DNA of 64,000 nucleotides, taken from contig NZ_NEVT01000004.1 of the NCBI RefSeq assembly GCF_002261345.1, positions 107,910 to 171,909 on the forward strand, read 5' to 3'. Below, piece after piece: positions 51,759 through 63,363 of the stretch (its first letter is position 1; every line of letters begins with the position of its first letter). The notes under the pieces are model-generated. The model had not been told where the DNA came from. It did not search any database and saw nothing but the letters and a program-made list of their open reading frames with translations. Source of the DNA: Bordetella genomosp. 2 (GTDB lineage: Bacteria > Pseudomonadota > Gammaproteobacteria > Burkholderiales > Burkholderiaceae_B). The translations under genes were made by a program, and so were the position numbers.

Positions 51759-52667
51759 CTAGCGCGCGGGGCAGCCCGTGACGCGGGCGGCCGCCGCAGC
51801 GGCCATCTGGTCGTTGCTGTGGCCGGCATCGGGCACATGCTGCAACTGCCAGGCGAATGGCGCGCCGCGCTGCTGCGCGAGCTGCCGCGCCTGCGCATAG
51901 AAGCGCTCGCCGCGCGTCCGGCGGTCGGGCCCTTGCGCCTGCGCGCCGGCGGTGTCACGCATCACGCCACCATGGCGGCGTATATCGTCCTCGCCCAGCA
52001 TCAGCAGCAGCGGCGCGCCGAGAAAGGCACTGACCTGCGCATCGGTCACGCCCGGCACATCGCGTATGCCGTAGGGCCATTCGACCTCGCGATCCGGATA
52101 GGTGTACCAGCCCGAGTTGGCGGCGATGATGCGGCAAGCCTTGCTGTGCGGGCGGAACAGCGCATAGCGATGGGAGAACTGCGCGCCGGCGCCGTGACCG
52201 TACAGGGTATAGCCGGCCTGCCCGCTGCCTTCGCGCCGGACGAAATCGGCGAACACCGCATCGGGCACCGCAAAGCTCCACTGCCGCGGCGGGTTGAGTC
52301 CGGCGGGCCTGGCCTTGCCGGTGGCCTCGGCATGCGACACCGCATGGAAGACATTGCCCAGGTTGTAGCCGTTGGCGCCACGGTAGGCCTCGCGGGTGAA
52401 CAACGGCGCCAGCACCATCAGCTTGCGCTGGCGCGCGATATCGACCCAGCCGTCGCGGTACTCCCGGGCGTTGCGCTTGATGCCGTGCAACAACACCACC
52501 ACCGGTGTGTCGGCGTTGTAGCCGTCGGGCTTGAAGTAGTACACCTGCACGGGCAGGCCCGTGTCGGCATTGCGGAATTCATAGTCGCCCGCGCCCGCGG
52601 CCAGCTCGGCGCGCGCGGAACCGGCGGCGGCCAGCGCGGCCACGGCCGTGATGAACAATCGCTTCAA
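51759..52667 (-). CDS. Exported alpha/beta-hydrolase-like protein with Gly at the nucleophile position
   Basis: 302 residues with a signal peptide to about residue 20. The oxyanion strand VVVLLHGIKRNAREY, the acidic-residue loop LLLMLGEDD and the catalytic histidine in VPDAGHSNDQ fit a PHB-depolymerase/feruloyl-esterase-like fold. The nucleophile elbow reads YGHGAGAQF where G-H-S-x-G is expected: residue 159 is Gly (codon GGC, 52191-52193), one base change from Ser AGC. The protein is probably catalytically dead or binds without hydrolysis. It diverges from the LysR gene. Confidence 0.8.
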   Translation of the reverse strand: MKRLFITAVAALAAAGSARAELAAGAGDYEFRNADTGLPVQVYYFKPDGYNADTPVVVLLHGIKRNAREYRDGWVDIARQRKLMVLAPLFTREAYRGANGYNLGNVFHAVSHAEATGKARPAGLNPPRQWSFAVPDAVFADFVRREGSGQAGYTLYGHGAGAQFSHRYALFRPHSKACRIIAANSGWYTYPDREVEWPYGIRDVPGVTDAQVSAFLGAPLLLMLGEDDIRRHGGVMRDTAGAQAQGPDRRTRGERFYAQARQLAQQRGAPFAWQLQHVPDAGHSNDQMAAAAAARVTGCPAR

Positions 52668-52753
52668 GTCTGTCTCCTGTGCGGAACGTGCCGCTGTTCT
52701 TTTGATGGAACCATCGTTCGTCTTCTGGCATCCTATCGCCGTTGACCGGACCG

Positions 52754-52789
52754 ATTATTCGAATTAAGCAATCACATCTTCGAAATAAT
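52754..52789. promoter_or_regulatory. Putative LysR binding region upstream of the LysR gene
   Basis: ATTATTCGAATTAA (52754-52767) and TTCGAAATAAT (52779-52789) are inversely related half-sites in an AT-rich patch just before the regulator. The 10-mer ATTATTCGAA recurs at 60619-60628 before the peptide transporter operon. Confidence 0.58.
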
Positions 52790-52819
52790 GCAATCGTTGC
52801 CCGCTGGCGGGCTCACATC

Positions 52820-53779
52820 ATGAACCTGAAATCCCTGCGCCTGTTCCGCCTGATCGTGCTGCACGGTTCGCTGGCCTCGGCCGCCGAACGCCTGCATCTC
52901 AGCCAGTCGGCGGCCAGCCGCCTGATCGCCCTGCTGGAAGACGAGATCCGCCTGAAACTTTTCACGCGCGCGCGCCGGCGCCTGCTGCTGACGCCCGAAG
53001 GCGAGCTGTTCTTCCAGGAAGCCGAACAGATCCTGATGGGCGTGGACGAGATCCCGCGCATCGCCGAGGACATCCGCGGCAAGAACCGCGAGAAGTTCAC
53101 CCTGGTCACCTCGGTGCCGCTGGGCACCTGCCTGGTGTCGCCCACCATCAGCGACATGCGGCGCCAGGAACCCGATTTCGACTGCCGCATCCACATCGAA
53201 GGCCGCTTCGAAATCGAGAACAAGGTGGCGCGGCGCCGCTACAACCTGGGGCTGATCTCCCTGCCCATCACCAACGCCATCGTCGAACTACAGGTCGAGC
53301 CCGTGCTGCAGGTGCGCATCGAAGCCCTGCTGCCACGCCATCATCCGCTGGCGGCGCGCGACGCCATCCGCGCCGAAGACCTGCTCGACCAGCCGATCGT
53401 GTCGCTGCAGCCCCACCAGCTGTGGCGTCGCCGCCTGGACGAAATCTACGCCACCGCGGGCGCCAAGCCGCGCATGGCGATCGAAACCACCTCCACGCTG
53501 ATGGTGCAGCAACTGGTCCGCGACGGCAACGGCGTATCGATCATGGATCGTACCTGCGCCCGCTTGCTGCCCGGCGACAGCGTCGTGTTCCGCCCCATAG
53601 AGCCCGAGCGCTGGGTGACGTATGCGTGCATTTTCCCGACCTCCGGCCGGCCGCCCCTGGCCGACCTGTTCGTCGACTGCCTGCGCGGCTATGTGCGCCG
53701 CCTGTGCCGCGAAGACGCCGAGGCAGCGCCCAGCTTCCGCCTGCTCAAGCCCGGCGATCAGGCCAGCGGCGCCGCCTGA
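52820..53779 (+). CDS. LysR-family regulator of the adjacent ABC/lyase operon (CysB/Cbl-unlike, GbpR-like)
   Basis: 319 residues from the ATG at 52820. The HTH is GSLASAAERLHLSQSAASRLIALLEDEI (residues ~17-44), followed by an effector domain starting near REKFTLVTSVPLG. Its 3' end overlaps the convergent lyase gene by 22 bases. ATTATTCGAA-type sites occur both before this gene and before the receptor gene at 60532, so it probably controls the whole 53758-60532 operon and itself. Confidence 0.9.
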   Translation: MNLKSLRLFRLIVLHGSLASAAERLHLSQSAASRLIALLEDEIRLKLFTRARRRLLLTPEGELFFQEAEQILMGVDEIPRIAEDIRGKNREKFTLVTSVPLGTCLVSPTISDMRRQEPDFDCRIHIEGRFEIENKVARRRYNLGLISLPITNAIVELQVEPVLQVRIEALLPRHHPLAARDAIRAEDLLDQPIVSLQPHQLWRRRLDEIYATAGAKPRMAIETTSTLMVQQLVRDGNGVSIMDRTCARLLPGDSVVFRPIEPERWVTYACIFPTSGRPPLADLFVDCLRGYVRRLCREDAEAAPSFRLLKPGDQASGAA

Positions 53780-55124
53780 GCCGCGGCCGGCGCCAACCCG
53801 GCCGCCAGGCTGCGCGCCAGCGCCGCCGCGCGCAAGGCGATGTCCCGGCTATTGCCGGTGTATCGGGCCGGCTCCAGCGCATCCACGATCTGCTCGCGCG
53901 TATGGTGCGCGGCGATGTCAGGCTGGCCCGCCAGCACATCGGCCAACGCGCAGCCGCGCCGGCGCGCTTCGCGAATGGCCGCGTGCACGCGATCATGCGC
54001 ATGCTGGCGACCCAGCGTGGCCGCCAAGACCATCATCAGGCGTTCGGACGCAATCACATCGGCCGAGCGCGCCAGGTTCTCGCGCATGCGCGCCGCGTCG
54101 AAGCGCACCAGCGGCAGCAGCTCATCCAGACGCACGGCCAGGTCGTAGGCCAGTGGGCAGGCTTCGTCGATGAGGCCGTATACCTGCTGGTTGGTGGCCG
54201 AATCGCCCTCATGGCTGGGCTGGCCGGCCTCCAGCGCCGGCGCCGCCAGCGCCCGCAGCTTCGCCGCCCGCGCGATCAGGCCGACCACGTGCTTGGGGTT
54301 ATCTTTATGCGGCATGGTGCTGCTGCCCACCACGCCCTCGGGCAGCACCTCGGCAACCTCGCCGATTTCGTCGGCCATCAGCGTGTAGAGCTCATTGCCG
54401 ATGCGCGAGCAGGCCATGGCGAACAAGGCCAGCACCAGCACATATTCGCAGAACGGGTCCAGCATGGCCCGCGAATGCACCAGCGGGCTGGCCAGGCCCA
54501 GGCGGCCGGCGATCGCGCCGGCCAGCCTCATGCCGTCCGGCCCGAAGGTGTGCATCGCGCCAATGGCCCCGCCGAACACCAGAGAGAAGGCGCGCGGCTC
54601 GACTTGGCGCAACCGCTCGACGCAGCGCGCCAGCTCTTCGATCCAACTGGCCACCTTGAAGCCGAAGGTGATGGGCAGCGCATGCTTGCGGTTGGTGCGG
54701 CCGGCCATTACGGCGTCGGCGCCATCCTCGGCCAGCGTGGCCAGCGTGGCCAGCGCGTTGCCGATGCGCGTTAGCAACAGCGCATGCACCCGCCGCATCT
54801 GCAGCACTCGCCCGCCCAGAATGATGTTCTGCGTGGTGCCGCCCCAGTGCACATAGCCGCCGGCCTCGTCGCCGCAGGCGTGCGCCAGCGCGTGCACCAC
54901 CGACAGGACGGGAGCCATGGTGCGCTGGATGTCGGCGCGCAGCGCCGGCAGGTCCAGGTGCTGCAGCGAGGCATGCGCGGCGATGCGCTGCGCGTGCTGT
55001 GCCGGGATCAGGCCCAGGCTGGCCTGCGACAGCGCCAGCGCGGCTTCGATATCCAGCCAGGTCTGCCAGGTCTGTTCGGTGGAAAACAAGTCCGCCACGG
55101 AAGCGGGCAGTACTGCGGCGCGGC

Positions 55125-55128
<4 letters not shown>
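53758..55128 (-). CDS. Aspartase/fumarase-superfamily lyase (PcaB-like)
   Basis: 456 residues. The superfamily signature SSTMPHKDNPKHV carries the catalytic serine loop, HWGGTTQNI is the second conserved block and AGRTNRKHALPITFG is the PcaB/adenylosuccinate-lyase-like region around the general acid. Members cleave C-N or C-O bonds with release of fumarate, or cycloisomerise carboxymuconate. No protocatechuate genes are nearby; instead it ends a peptide-type ABC operon. A C-N lyase acting on an imported amino-polycarboxylate or N-substituted aspartate is therefore as likely as a PcaB role. It overlaps the ATPase gene by four bases. Confidence 0.85.
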
Positions 55129-57068
<1,940 letters not shown>

Positions 57069-57093
57069 GCTTTTTCCTGTGTATGGCAGCCGG

Positions 57094-58002
57094 CTAATTG
57101 CGCTTGTCCGGCGACGTGACGTCGCGCAGGCCGTCGCCCAGCAGGTTGGCGCCGATCACCAGCAGAAACAGCGCGATGCCCGGCAGCACCACCAGCCACG
57201 GCCGATGGAAGATGGCCATCTTGCCTTCGGCGATCATCAGTCCCCACGATGGCGTGGGCGGCTGGATGCCAACCCCCAGGAACGACAGCGCCGCCTCGGC
57301 CAGCACCGCGATGCCCACCTCGAAGGTAAACACCACGATGATCTGGTTGAGCAGGTTGGGCAGGATTTCATGGAACAGGATCTGGCGGCGGTCGCTGCCC
57401 ACGGCCTTGGCCGCCGCCACGAAATCGAGCTGCCGCAGGCGCATCGTGCTGGTGCGCGTGACCACCAGGTAGTATGTCCAGTGCAGGCCGCCGATGATGC
57501 CTATCACCACCCACAGCGAGGGGCCGATGATGAACACCAGCGCCATGGCCAGCAGCAGCCCGGGCAATGCCAGCTGGCAGGTCAGCAGGAAGCTCACCAG
57601 CGAATCGGTGCGTCCGCCGAAATAGCCGGCGCAGATGCCCAGCGTCACGCCGATCAGACACCCCACGCAGGCCGCGCCGAAGCCCACGATCAGCGAAATG
57701 CGCGCGCCATAGATCAGCCGGCTGAGATAGTCGCGGCCGACCTGGTCGGTGCCGAACACGTAATCCCATGAACCGCCCGGCGCCCATACCGGCGGCACCA
57801 GCCGATGCGCCAGCGACTGCGCATACGGGTCATGCGGCGCCAGCCAGGGCGCGAACACGGCGATCGCCAGCAGCGCCAGCACAATCAGCGCGCCCGCCTG
57901 CAAGCCGCGGTGTGCGCGCACGCGTCGCCAGAACGCCTGCCGGCGCTGCGCGTCCAGGTCTGGCTCCGCATCGTGCGGCGCCGTCGGCGCGATGCCCGCC
58001 AT
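57094..58002 (-). CDS. Peptide/opine-type ABC permease, DppC family
   Basis: 302 residues from the ATG at 58002 (a GTG at 58023 is in frame). The opening cytosolic segment has QRRQAFWRRVRAHRG, followed by six membrane segments, the FGTDQVGRDYLSRLIYGARISL motif typical of DppC, and the EAA loop around AAKAVGSDRRQILFHEILPNLL. It forms the channel together with the DppB-like protein encoded just before it in transcription order. It ends 25 bases before the fused ATPase start. Confidence 0.92.
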   Translation of the reverse strand: MAGIAPTAPHDAEPDLDAQRRQAFWRRVRAHRGLQAGALIVLALLAIAVFAPWLAPHDPYAQSLAHRLVPPVWAPGGSWDYVFGTDQVGRDYLSRLIYGARISLIVGFGAACVGCLIGVTLGICAGYFGGRTDSLVSFLLTCQLALPGLLLAMALVFIIGPSLWVVIGIIGGLHWTYYLVVTRTSTMRLRQLDFVAAAKAVGSDRRQILFHEILPNLLNQIIVVFTFEVGIAVLAEAALSFLGVGIQPPTPSWGLMIAEGKMAIFHRPWLVVLPGIALFLLVIGANLLGDGLRDVTSPDKRN

Positions 58003-58027
58003 CAAGGTCTTTTCTTGGTTCACGCGC

Positions 58028-58945
58028 CTACCCCATGCGGATCCGCGGATCGAGCAGCGCATTGAGCACGTCCGCCAGGAAGTTCATCACGATGAAGACC
58101 AGCGCAAAGATGAAGATAAGCATCTGCACGGTCGGAATGTCGCTGCCCAGGATCGACTGCAGCGTCAGGCGCCCCAGCCCGTTGATGGCGAAGATCGATT
58201 CCACGATCACCGAGCCGCCGAACTTCTGTCCCAACTGCACGGCCAGCACGCTGACGATGGGCAGCATGGCATTGCGCATGGCATGCCGCAGCAGCAGCGA
58301 CACGCCGCGATAGCCCTTGGCGCGCGCCGTGCGCACATAGTCGGAGCCCATCACTTCGATCAGGCCGGCGCGCGTCAGCCGCATCACCGCCGGCACCGAG
58401 CTGGTGCCCAGCACCAGGGCCGGCAGCACGTAGTGCAGCCAGGTACCGTCGCCCGATACCGGAAATACCGGGATCATCACGCTGAACAGAATTACCAGCA
58501 CCAGGCCCAGCCAGAAATTGGGAATGGCCTGTGCCGACACGGCGACGCCCAACGAAAAGCGGTCCAGCGCGGAATTGGGCCTCAGCGCCGCCGCCACCCC
58601 TAGCGGGATGGCCAGCAATACCGTGACCACCACCGCCATCAGCGCCAGGCGGATGGTGGGCGGCGCATGCTTGGCCACCAGTTGGCTGACCGAGTCGTGC
58701 CAGTAGTAGCTCCTGCCGAAATCGCCGCGCACGGCGTGCGACAGCCAACTGCCGTAGCGTTCCATGAACGGCCGGTCGAAGCCGTACTCGTGGCGGATCT
58801 GCTCGACCAATTCGGGCTCGGCATTCTCGCCCGCGATGGCCTGGGCCGGATCGGTGGCTATATTCAACAGCACGAAGGTGGCAAAGGACACTGTCAGCGC
58901 CACCAGCACCGCCAGGCCCAGGCGTCTTAGCGCAAAGCGCAACAT
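58028..58945 (-). CDS. Peptide/opine-type ABC permease, DppB family
   Basis: 305 residues with six membrane segments. The N-terminus LRFALRRLGLAVLVALTVSFATFVLLN, the periplasmic IRHEYGFDRPFMERYGSWL and the EAA loop YVRTARAKGYRGVSLLLRHAMRNAMLP are diagnostic of DppB/OppB. It is the first permease gene after the receptor in the leftward operon and is followed by the DppC-like gene 25 bases later. Confidence 0.93.
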   Translation of the reverse strand: MLRFALRRLGLAVLVALTVSFATFVLLNIATDPAQAIAGENAEPELVEQIRHEYGFDRPFMERYGSWLSHAVRGDFGRSYYWHDSVSQLVAKHAPPTIRLALMAVVVTVLLAIPLGVAAALRPNSALDRFSLGVAVSAQAIPNFWLGLVLVILFSVMIPVFPVSGDGTWLHYVLPALVLGTSSVPAVMRLTRAGLIEVMGSDYVRTARAKGYRGVSLLLRHAMRNAMLPIVSVLAVQLGQKFGGSVIVESIFAINGLGRLTLQSILGSDIPTVQMLIFIFALVFIVMNFLADVLNALLDPRIRMG

Positions 58946-58990
58946 GGGTGATCTCCGTAGACCAGGGAAAAGGCGCGCCGGGCGGCGCCG

Positions 58991-60532
58991 CTAGGGCTGC
59001 TTCCAGCGCGCCTCGTACAGGCGCGGCAGGCCGTCGGGCGGAATGGGAAACTCCAGGTCCGGCGACATCAGGTAATTGACCGAGTACGTGTACAGCGGAA
59101 TCCAGTAGGCCTGATCGGCGATGATCTGCAGCGCCTGGTGGTACAGATCGGCGCGGCGGGCGCTGTCGTTGGTGCGCTCGGCGTCGGTCACCAGGCGCAT
59201 GACCTCGGGGTTGCGCGACAAGTTGCGGTCGGTGTCGCCGAAATGCACCCGTGCGATCATGGCCGTGTCGGCGGTGCCGCCGTTGGCCCATGAGCCGATA
59301 TAGGCGCGGATCTTGCCCGCGGCGCGGGCGCGGTCCAGCGAGGCCAACTGACCGTAGCGCAGCTTGACATTCACGCCGGCCGCCGACAGATCTGCCGCCA
59401 CGGCCTCGGCCACGGCGCGGTCGCGGTAGGCCCACAGGTCCAGCGGCTGGTCCTGCTTGTAATGCGCCTCGGCCAGCAGGGCCTTGGCCTTGGCCAGGTC
59501 GTAGGGATAACGCGGCACATCCTGCGAGCAGCCGAACTGGGTCGGATGGCAGGCCGTATACAACGGCTCTGCCACGCCGCCGATCAGGAATTCCGCGATG
59601 GCCTGGCGATTCACGGCGTAATTCAGCGCGCGTCGCACCTTCACGTCGGCCAGCGGATTCGGCCCCGTCACGCCCGACGCATCCAGTACCACGAAGCTGA
59701 CCCGCAGGCTGGGGCCGGCCTTGCTCACGGCGCGGCCGGTAGCCGCCATGCTCTGGGCCACATCCAGTGGCATGTCGTAGGCCCAGTCCACTCCGCCGCT
59801 CATCAATTCGGCCTGCTGCGTGCCCCAATCGGGGATGGTGCGCGCCACGATACGGCCGATGGCGGCCCGCCCCTTGGGGCTGCCGGCGTAATAGTCGTCG
59901 AAGCGCGCCAACACCACCTTCTGGCCCGGCTGGAACGACTCGACACGGTACGGGCCCAGCCCGTCCGGATGGAGGGCCTGGGCGCCGCGATCATTCTTGC
60001 CGTCGACCTCGTAAGCGCCGTTGCGGCGGATCGGGATCCGCCGCGCCATGTCGCGCAGCGCCAGCGGATACACAGCCTTCAGGTGGAACCTGACCTGCAG
60101 GGGACCGAGTTTTTCCACGCTCTTGAGCCAGCGGCTCACCGTGCCCGATGCCCGCGTACCGCTGTCGGGCGACAGCACCCAGTTATAGGTGTAGACCACG
60201 TCGTCGGCCGAGAACGGCGCTCCGCTATGGAAATGCACGCCCTCGCGCAGCGTCACATCGATGGTCGTGTCGTCGACGTATTTGTACGAAGTCGCCAGCA
60301 TGGGCGAAATCTCGTTGGTCTTGGTGTCGACATCGAACAGGCGGTCGTCGGTCAGGTCCGACAGGATCACGTGTTCCTGCGACGTGGTGTAGAGGTAGTC
60401 CAGGTTCACCACTTCGCGCTGGAAAGCCACCACCAGCGTGTCGTCCTCGCGCCCGGCCCAGGCCTGCGTGGAGGCGGCCGCGCAGGCCAGCGCCAGGACG
60501 CCGGCCCAGCGCCGGCAGCGTCGCAATACCAT
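58991..60532 (-). CDS. Periplasmic receptor, peptide/opine family 5 (DppA/OppA-like)
   Basis: 513 residues with a signal peptide (residues 1-~26, STQAWAG). Family 5 motifs are REGVHFHSGAPFSADDVVYTYNWV and the RRALNYAVNRQAI segment; the ligand pocket region includes GLGPYRVESFQPGQKVVL. These receptors bind di/oligopeptides, opines, nickel chelates or amino-polycarboxylates. It is the promoter-proximal gene of the leftward operon, with LysR-like sites 60-95 bases upstream of its start. Confidence 0.92.
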   Translation of the reverse strand: MVLRRCRRWAGVLALACAAASTQAWAGREDDTLVVAFQREVVNLDYLYTTSQEHVILSDLTDDRLFDVDTKTNEISPMLATSYKYVDDTTIDVTLREGVHFHSGAPFSADDVVYTYNWVLSPDSGTRASGTVSRWLKSVEKLGPLQVRFHLKAVYPLALRDMARRIPIRRNGAYEVDGKNDRGAQALHPDGLGPYRVESFQPGQKVVLARFDDYYAGSPKGRAAIGRIVARTIPDWGTQQAELMSGGVDWAYDMPLDVAQSMAATGRAVSKAGPSLRVSFVVLDASGVTGPNPLADVKVRRALNYAVNRQAIAEFLIGGVAEPLYTACHPTQFGCSQDVPRYPYDLAKAKALLAEAHYKQDQPLDLWAYRDRAVAEAVAADLSAAGVNVKLRYGQLASLDRARAAGKIRAYIGSWANGGTADTAMIARVHFGDTDRNLSRNPEVMRLVTDAERTNDSARRADLYHQALQIIADQAYWIPLYTYSVNYLMSPDLEFPIPPDGLPRLYEARWKQP

Positions 60533-60592
60533 GTCTTCTCCTTGGAATTATGAGATATCCAGGCATGCTACCGTGGCGCTTAACTGCTTAAC

Positions 60593-60628
60593 TTCGAATT
60601 ATCAGCAAAAAACATCGAATTATTCGAA
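60593..60628. promoter_or_regulatory. Putative LysR binding region upstream of the peptide-type ABC operon
   Basis: TTCGAATTAT (60593-60602) and ATTATTCGAA (60619-60628) are inverted relatives in an AT-rich segment otherwise unusual for this genome. ATTATTCGAA is identical to 52754-52763, before the LysR gene. Confidence 0.58.
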
Positions 60629-60666
60629 CGATGAAGGCGCGGCTCGCCGCCGCGCCTAGGGTCCGC

Positions 60667-62370
60667 CTAGGGCCTTGCGGCGTTGGCGGGCATCGCCTGG
60701 TCCGGCGCCGCGAGGCAGGCCGCCAGTGCCTGTCCCAGGGTGTCGAACATCGCATCGGCGCCAATCAGATCAGTGATGCGCGCCTTGCTCAACTTGCCCC
60801 GCACCCGGGCATTGGCCTCCACCAGCACCACCCGCACCCCGCGCCGCTGCAGCCGCACGATGACGTCCTCCAGCATCTGCAGCCCGGTCACATCGACAAA
60901 CGGCACGCGCCGCAGCCGAATCACCAGCAGGCGCGGGTCGCTGTGGGTGCACGCCAGGGCGTGCTCGAAATTCTCGACCGCGGCGAAGAACAGCGGCCCC
61001 TCGACGGTATAGACCAGCACCCCCTCGGGCAGGTCCGCCACGCCGCTGCCGGCCAGCTCGCGGCGCAGCTCGTCGCCCTCGACCTGCTGCACGCCGACGC
61101 TGGCCGCCATGCGCCGCAGGAAATGCAGCGTGGCCAGGATCACGCCGATGTTCACGGCCACCACCAGGTCGGCGAAGACGGTCAGGCAGAACGTCACCAG
61201 CAGGATCACCACGTCGGCGCGCGGCGCCCGGCGCAGCATCTTGGCGAAATGCCGCACGTCGCTCATGTTCCAGGCCACCACGAACAGGATCGCCGCCAGC
61301 GCCGCCAACGGCACGTGCTCGGCCAGGGGCGCCAGCAGCACTACGATGGCCACCAGCGTCACGGCGTGCACGATGCCGGCCAGCGGACTGGAACCGCCGT
61401 TGCGGATATTGGTGGCGGTGCGGGCGATGGCCCCGGTGGCGGCGATGCCGCCGAACAGCGGCGCCGCGATATTGGCGATGCCCTGCCCGATCAGTTCCTG
61501 GTTGGAGTCGTGGCGCGTGCCGGCCATGCCGTCGGCCACCACGGCCGACAGCAGCGACTCGATGGCGCCCAGCATGGCGATGGCGAATGCCGGGCCGATC
61601 AGCTCGATCATGCGGGCCAGGCTCAGTTCGGGCCACTGCCAGGTGGGCAGCCCCTGCGGCACGCCGCCGAACGCCGAGCCGATGGTGGCCACGCCCTCGA
61701 ACTGGCAGGCCGCCTGCAGCGCCGTCGCGGCCACCAGCGCCACCAGCGGGCCGGGAACGCGCCGCAGGTAGGGGACGCGGGCCGACAGCACCAGCAGGGC
61801 CAGGCTCAGGACGGCAAGCGCGGTGGTGGCCGGATGCAGGTGCGGCAAGGCCTGCAGCAATTGCCAGAGCTTCTCGTGGAAGTGGGTGGCGCTCACGCCG
61901 GGCAGCCCGAAGAAGTCCTTCCACTGGCCCACCCAGATGATGACGCCGATGCCGGCGGTGAAGCCGACGATCACCGGCGCCGGGATGAACTTGATCACGG
62001 CGCCCATGCGGCCGACGCCCAGCAGCAGCAGGATCACGCCGGCCATCAGGGTGGCGAGCTGCAGGCCGGCCACGCCGTGCTCGGCGACCACGCCGGCCAG
62101 GATGACGATGAACGCGCCGGTCGGGCCGGCGATCTGCAGGCGGCTGCCCCCGAACACCGCGACCGCCAGCCCCGCCACGATGGCGGTATACAGGCCCTGC
62201 TCCGGCTTGACGCCGGACGCGATGGCGAAAGCCATGGCCAGCGGCAGCGCGACCACGCCGACGATCACGCCCGAGATGATGTTGGGCAGCCAGTACTGGC
62301 GTTGCAACAAGCCGGCCCGGTGGGCCTCGATCAAGGCAATCACGACAATCAACTCCAAGGCCGCCGGCAC
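60667..62370 (-). CDS. SulP (SLC26)-family anion transporter with STAS domain
   Basis: Up to 567 residues; no ATG is available near the 5' end, and the start may be GTG 62370 or, better spaced from GGAG, GTG 62343. The transport domain has ten or more membrane segments, with LPNIISGVIVGVVALPLAMAFAIASG at the SulP N-terminal signature and ATGAIARTATNIRNGGSSPLAG. The C-terminal STAS domain includes PFVDVTGLQMLEDVIVRLQRRG. It carries sulfate, bicarbonate or dicarboxylates. No carbonic anhydrase gene is adjacent. It ends the segment with the ZIP gene 30 bases upstream. Confidence 0.9.
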   Translation of the reverse strand: MPAALELIVVIALIEAHRAGLLQRQYWLPNIISGVIVGVVALPLAMAFAIASGVKPEQGLYTAIVAGLAVAVFGGSRLQIAGPTGAFIVILAGVVAEHGVAGLQLATLMAGVILLLLGVGRMGAVIKFIPAPVIVGFTAGIGVIIWVGQWKDFFGLPGVSATHFHEKLWQLLQALPHLHPATTALAVLSLALLVLSARVPYLRRVPGPLVALVAATALQAACQFEGVATIGSAFGGVPQGLPTWQWPELSLARMIELIGPAFAIAMLGAIESLLSAVVADGMAGTRHDSNQELIGQGIANIAAPLFGGIAATGAIARTATNIRNGGSSPLAGIVHAVTLVAIVVLLAPLAEHVPLAALAAILFVVAWNMSDVRHFAKMLRRAPRADVVILLVTFCLTVFADLVVAVNIGVILATLHFLRRMAASVGVQQVEGDELRRELAGSGVADLPEGVLVYTVEGPLFFAAVENFEHALACTHSDPRLLVIRLRRVPFVDVTGLQMLEDVIVRLQRRGVRVVLVEANARVRGKLSKARITDLIGADAMFDTLGQALAACLAAPDQAMPANAARP

Positions 62371-62400
62371 CCGGCCGGCGGCAACCGCCGAACGAAGCGC

Positions 62401-63330
62401 CTAGCCCAGCGCCGTATCCAGGAACATCATCACGCCGAACCCCGCCATCAGGCCGACGGTGGCGGGCGTCTGGTGGCCGTTGCGGTGCGTCTCCGGAATG
62501 ACTTCGTGCGACACCACGAAAATCATGGCGCCCGCCGCCAGCCCCAGGCTGATCGGATACGCGAGCGCCAGGCCGCTGGACATGCCCAGGCCGACCAGCG
62601 CGCCGAGCGGTTCCATCAGGCCCGAGGCGGCCGCCACCAGCGCCGCGCGCAAGGGCGACAGGCCGGTGGCGCGCAACGCCATGGCCACCGCCAGGCCCTC
62701 GGGAATATCCTGGATGGAAATGGCGGAAGCCAGCGGAATGCCGACCTGCATGTCGCCATTGGCGAACCCCACCCCGATGGCCATGCCCTCGGGCAGGTTG
62801 TGCAAGGTGATGGCCAGCACGAACAGCCACACCCGGTTGACGCGCTCGGCGTCGGGCCCGCACGGGCCGGTGCTGTCATGCTCGTGCGGCGTGAAGGCGT
62901 CCAGCCCCAGCATCAGCAGCACTCCCAGCGCCAGCCCCAGCACCACCACGCCGGCCGCCGCCGGCCCTTCCCCCACCAGCCCCTGGGCCGCGTCCAGCCC
63001 CGGCAGGATCAGCGAAAACGCGCTGGCCGCCAGCATCATGCCGGCCGCGAACCCCAGCATGGTGTCCTGGGTGCGGGCATGGATGGTGCGCAGGAAGATG
63101 GCGGCCAGCGCGCCGGCCGCCGTGGCCGCGAAGCCCGCCGTGCCGCCCAGGAAGGCATAGCCGATGTAGTTGCGCTCGACCCCGGTCAGGCCGTGATACA
63201 GGCCCGTGGCGAGCAGCCACAGCACGGCCAGCGTGGCCGCCGCCAGGCCCACGGCCACCAGTTGGCGAGACTGCGCCTGGGCCCGCCAGGCGGCGCGCCA
63301 GTCGCGCGCGACGATTTGGGTGTCGTTCAT
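62401..63330 (-). CDS. ZIP-family divalent metal transporter (GufA/ZupT-like)
   Basis: 309 residues with about eight membrane segments. The metal-pathway signature is ITLHNLPEGMAIGVGFANGDMQ (His, Asn, Glu) and the second half IQDIPEGLAVAMALRATG with MEPLGALVG. A His-containing loop (FTPHEHDST) between helices is typical of ZIPs. It imports zinc, iron or manganese. It precedes the SulP gene on the same strand. Confidence 0.9.
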   Translation of the reverse strand: MNDTQIVARDWRAAWRAQAQSRQLVAVGLAAATLAVLWLLATGLYHGLTGVERNYIGYAFLGGTAGFAATAAGALAAIFLRTIHARTQDTMLGFAAGMMLAASAFSLILPGLDAAQGLVGEGPAAAGVVVLGLALGVLLMLGLDAFTPHEHDSTGPCGPDAERVNRVWLFVLAITLHNLPEGMAIGVGFANGDMQVGIPLASAISIQDIPEGLAVAMALRATGLSPLRAALVAAASGLMEPLGALVGLGMSSGLALAYPISLGLAAGAMIFVVSHEVIPETHRNGHQTPATVGLMAGFGVMMFLDTALG

Positions 63331-63363
63331 GGGACGCTGCTTCAGTGCATCGAGGCTACCAGT

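Noticed and set aside
60541..60666. Phage or island attachment site in the AT-rich patch before the receptor gene
   Set aside because: There is no integrase, tRNA or direct repeat flanking a mobile segment. Promoter and LysR sites explain the AT-richness.
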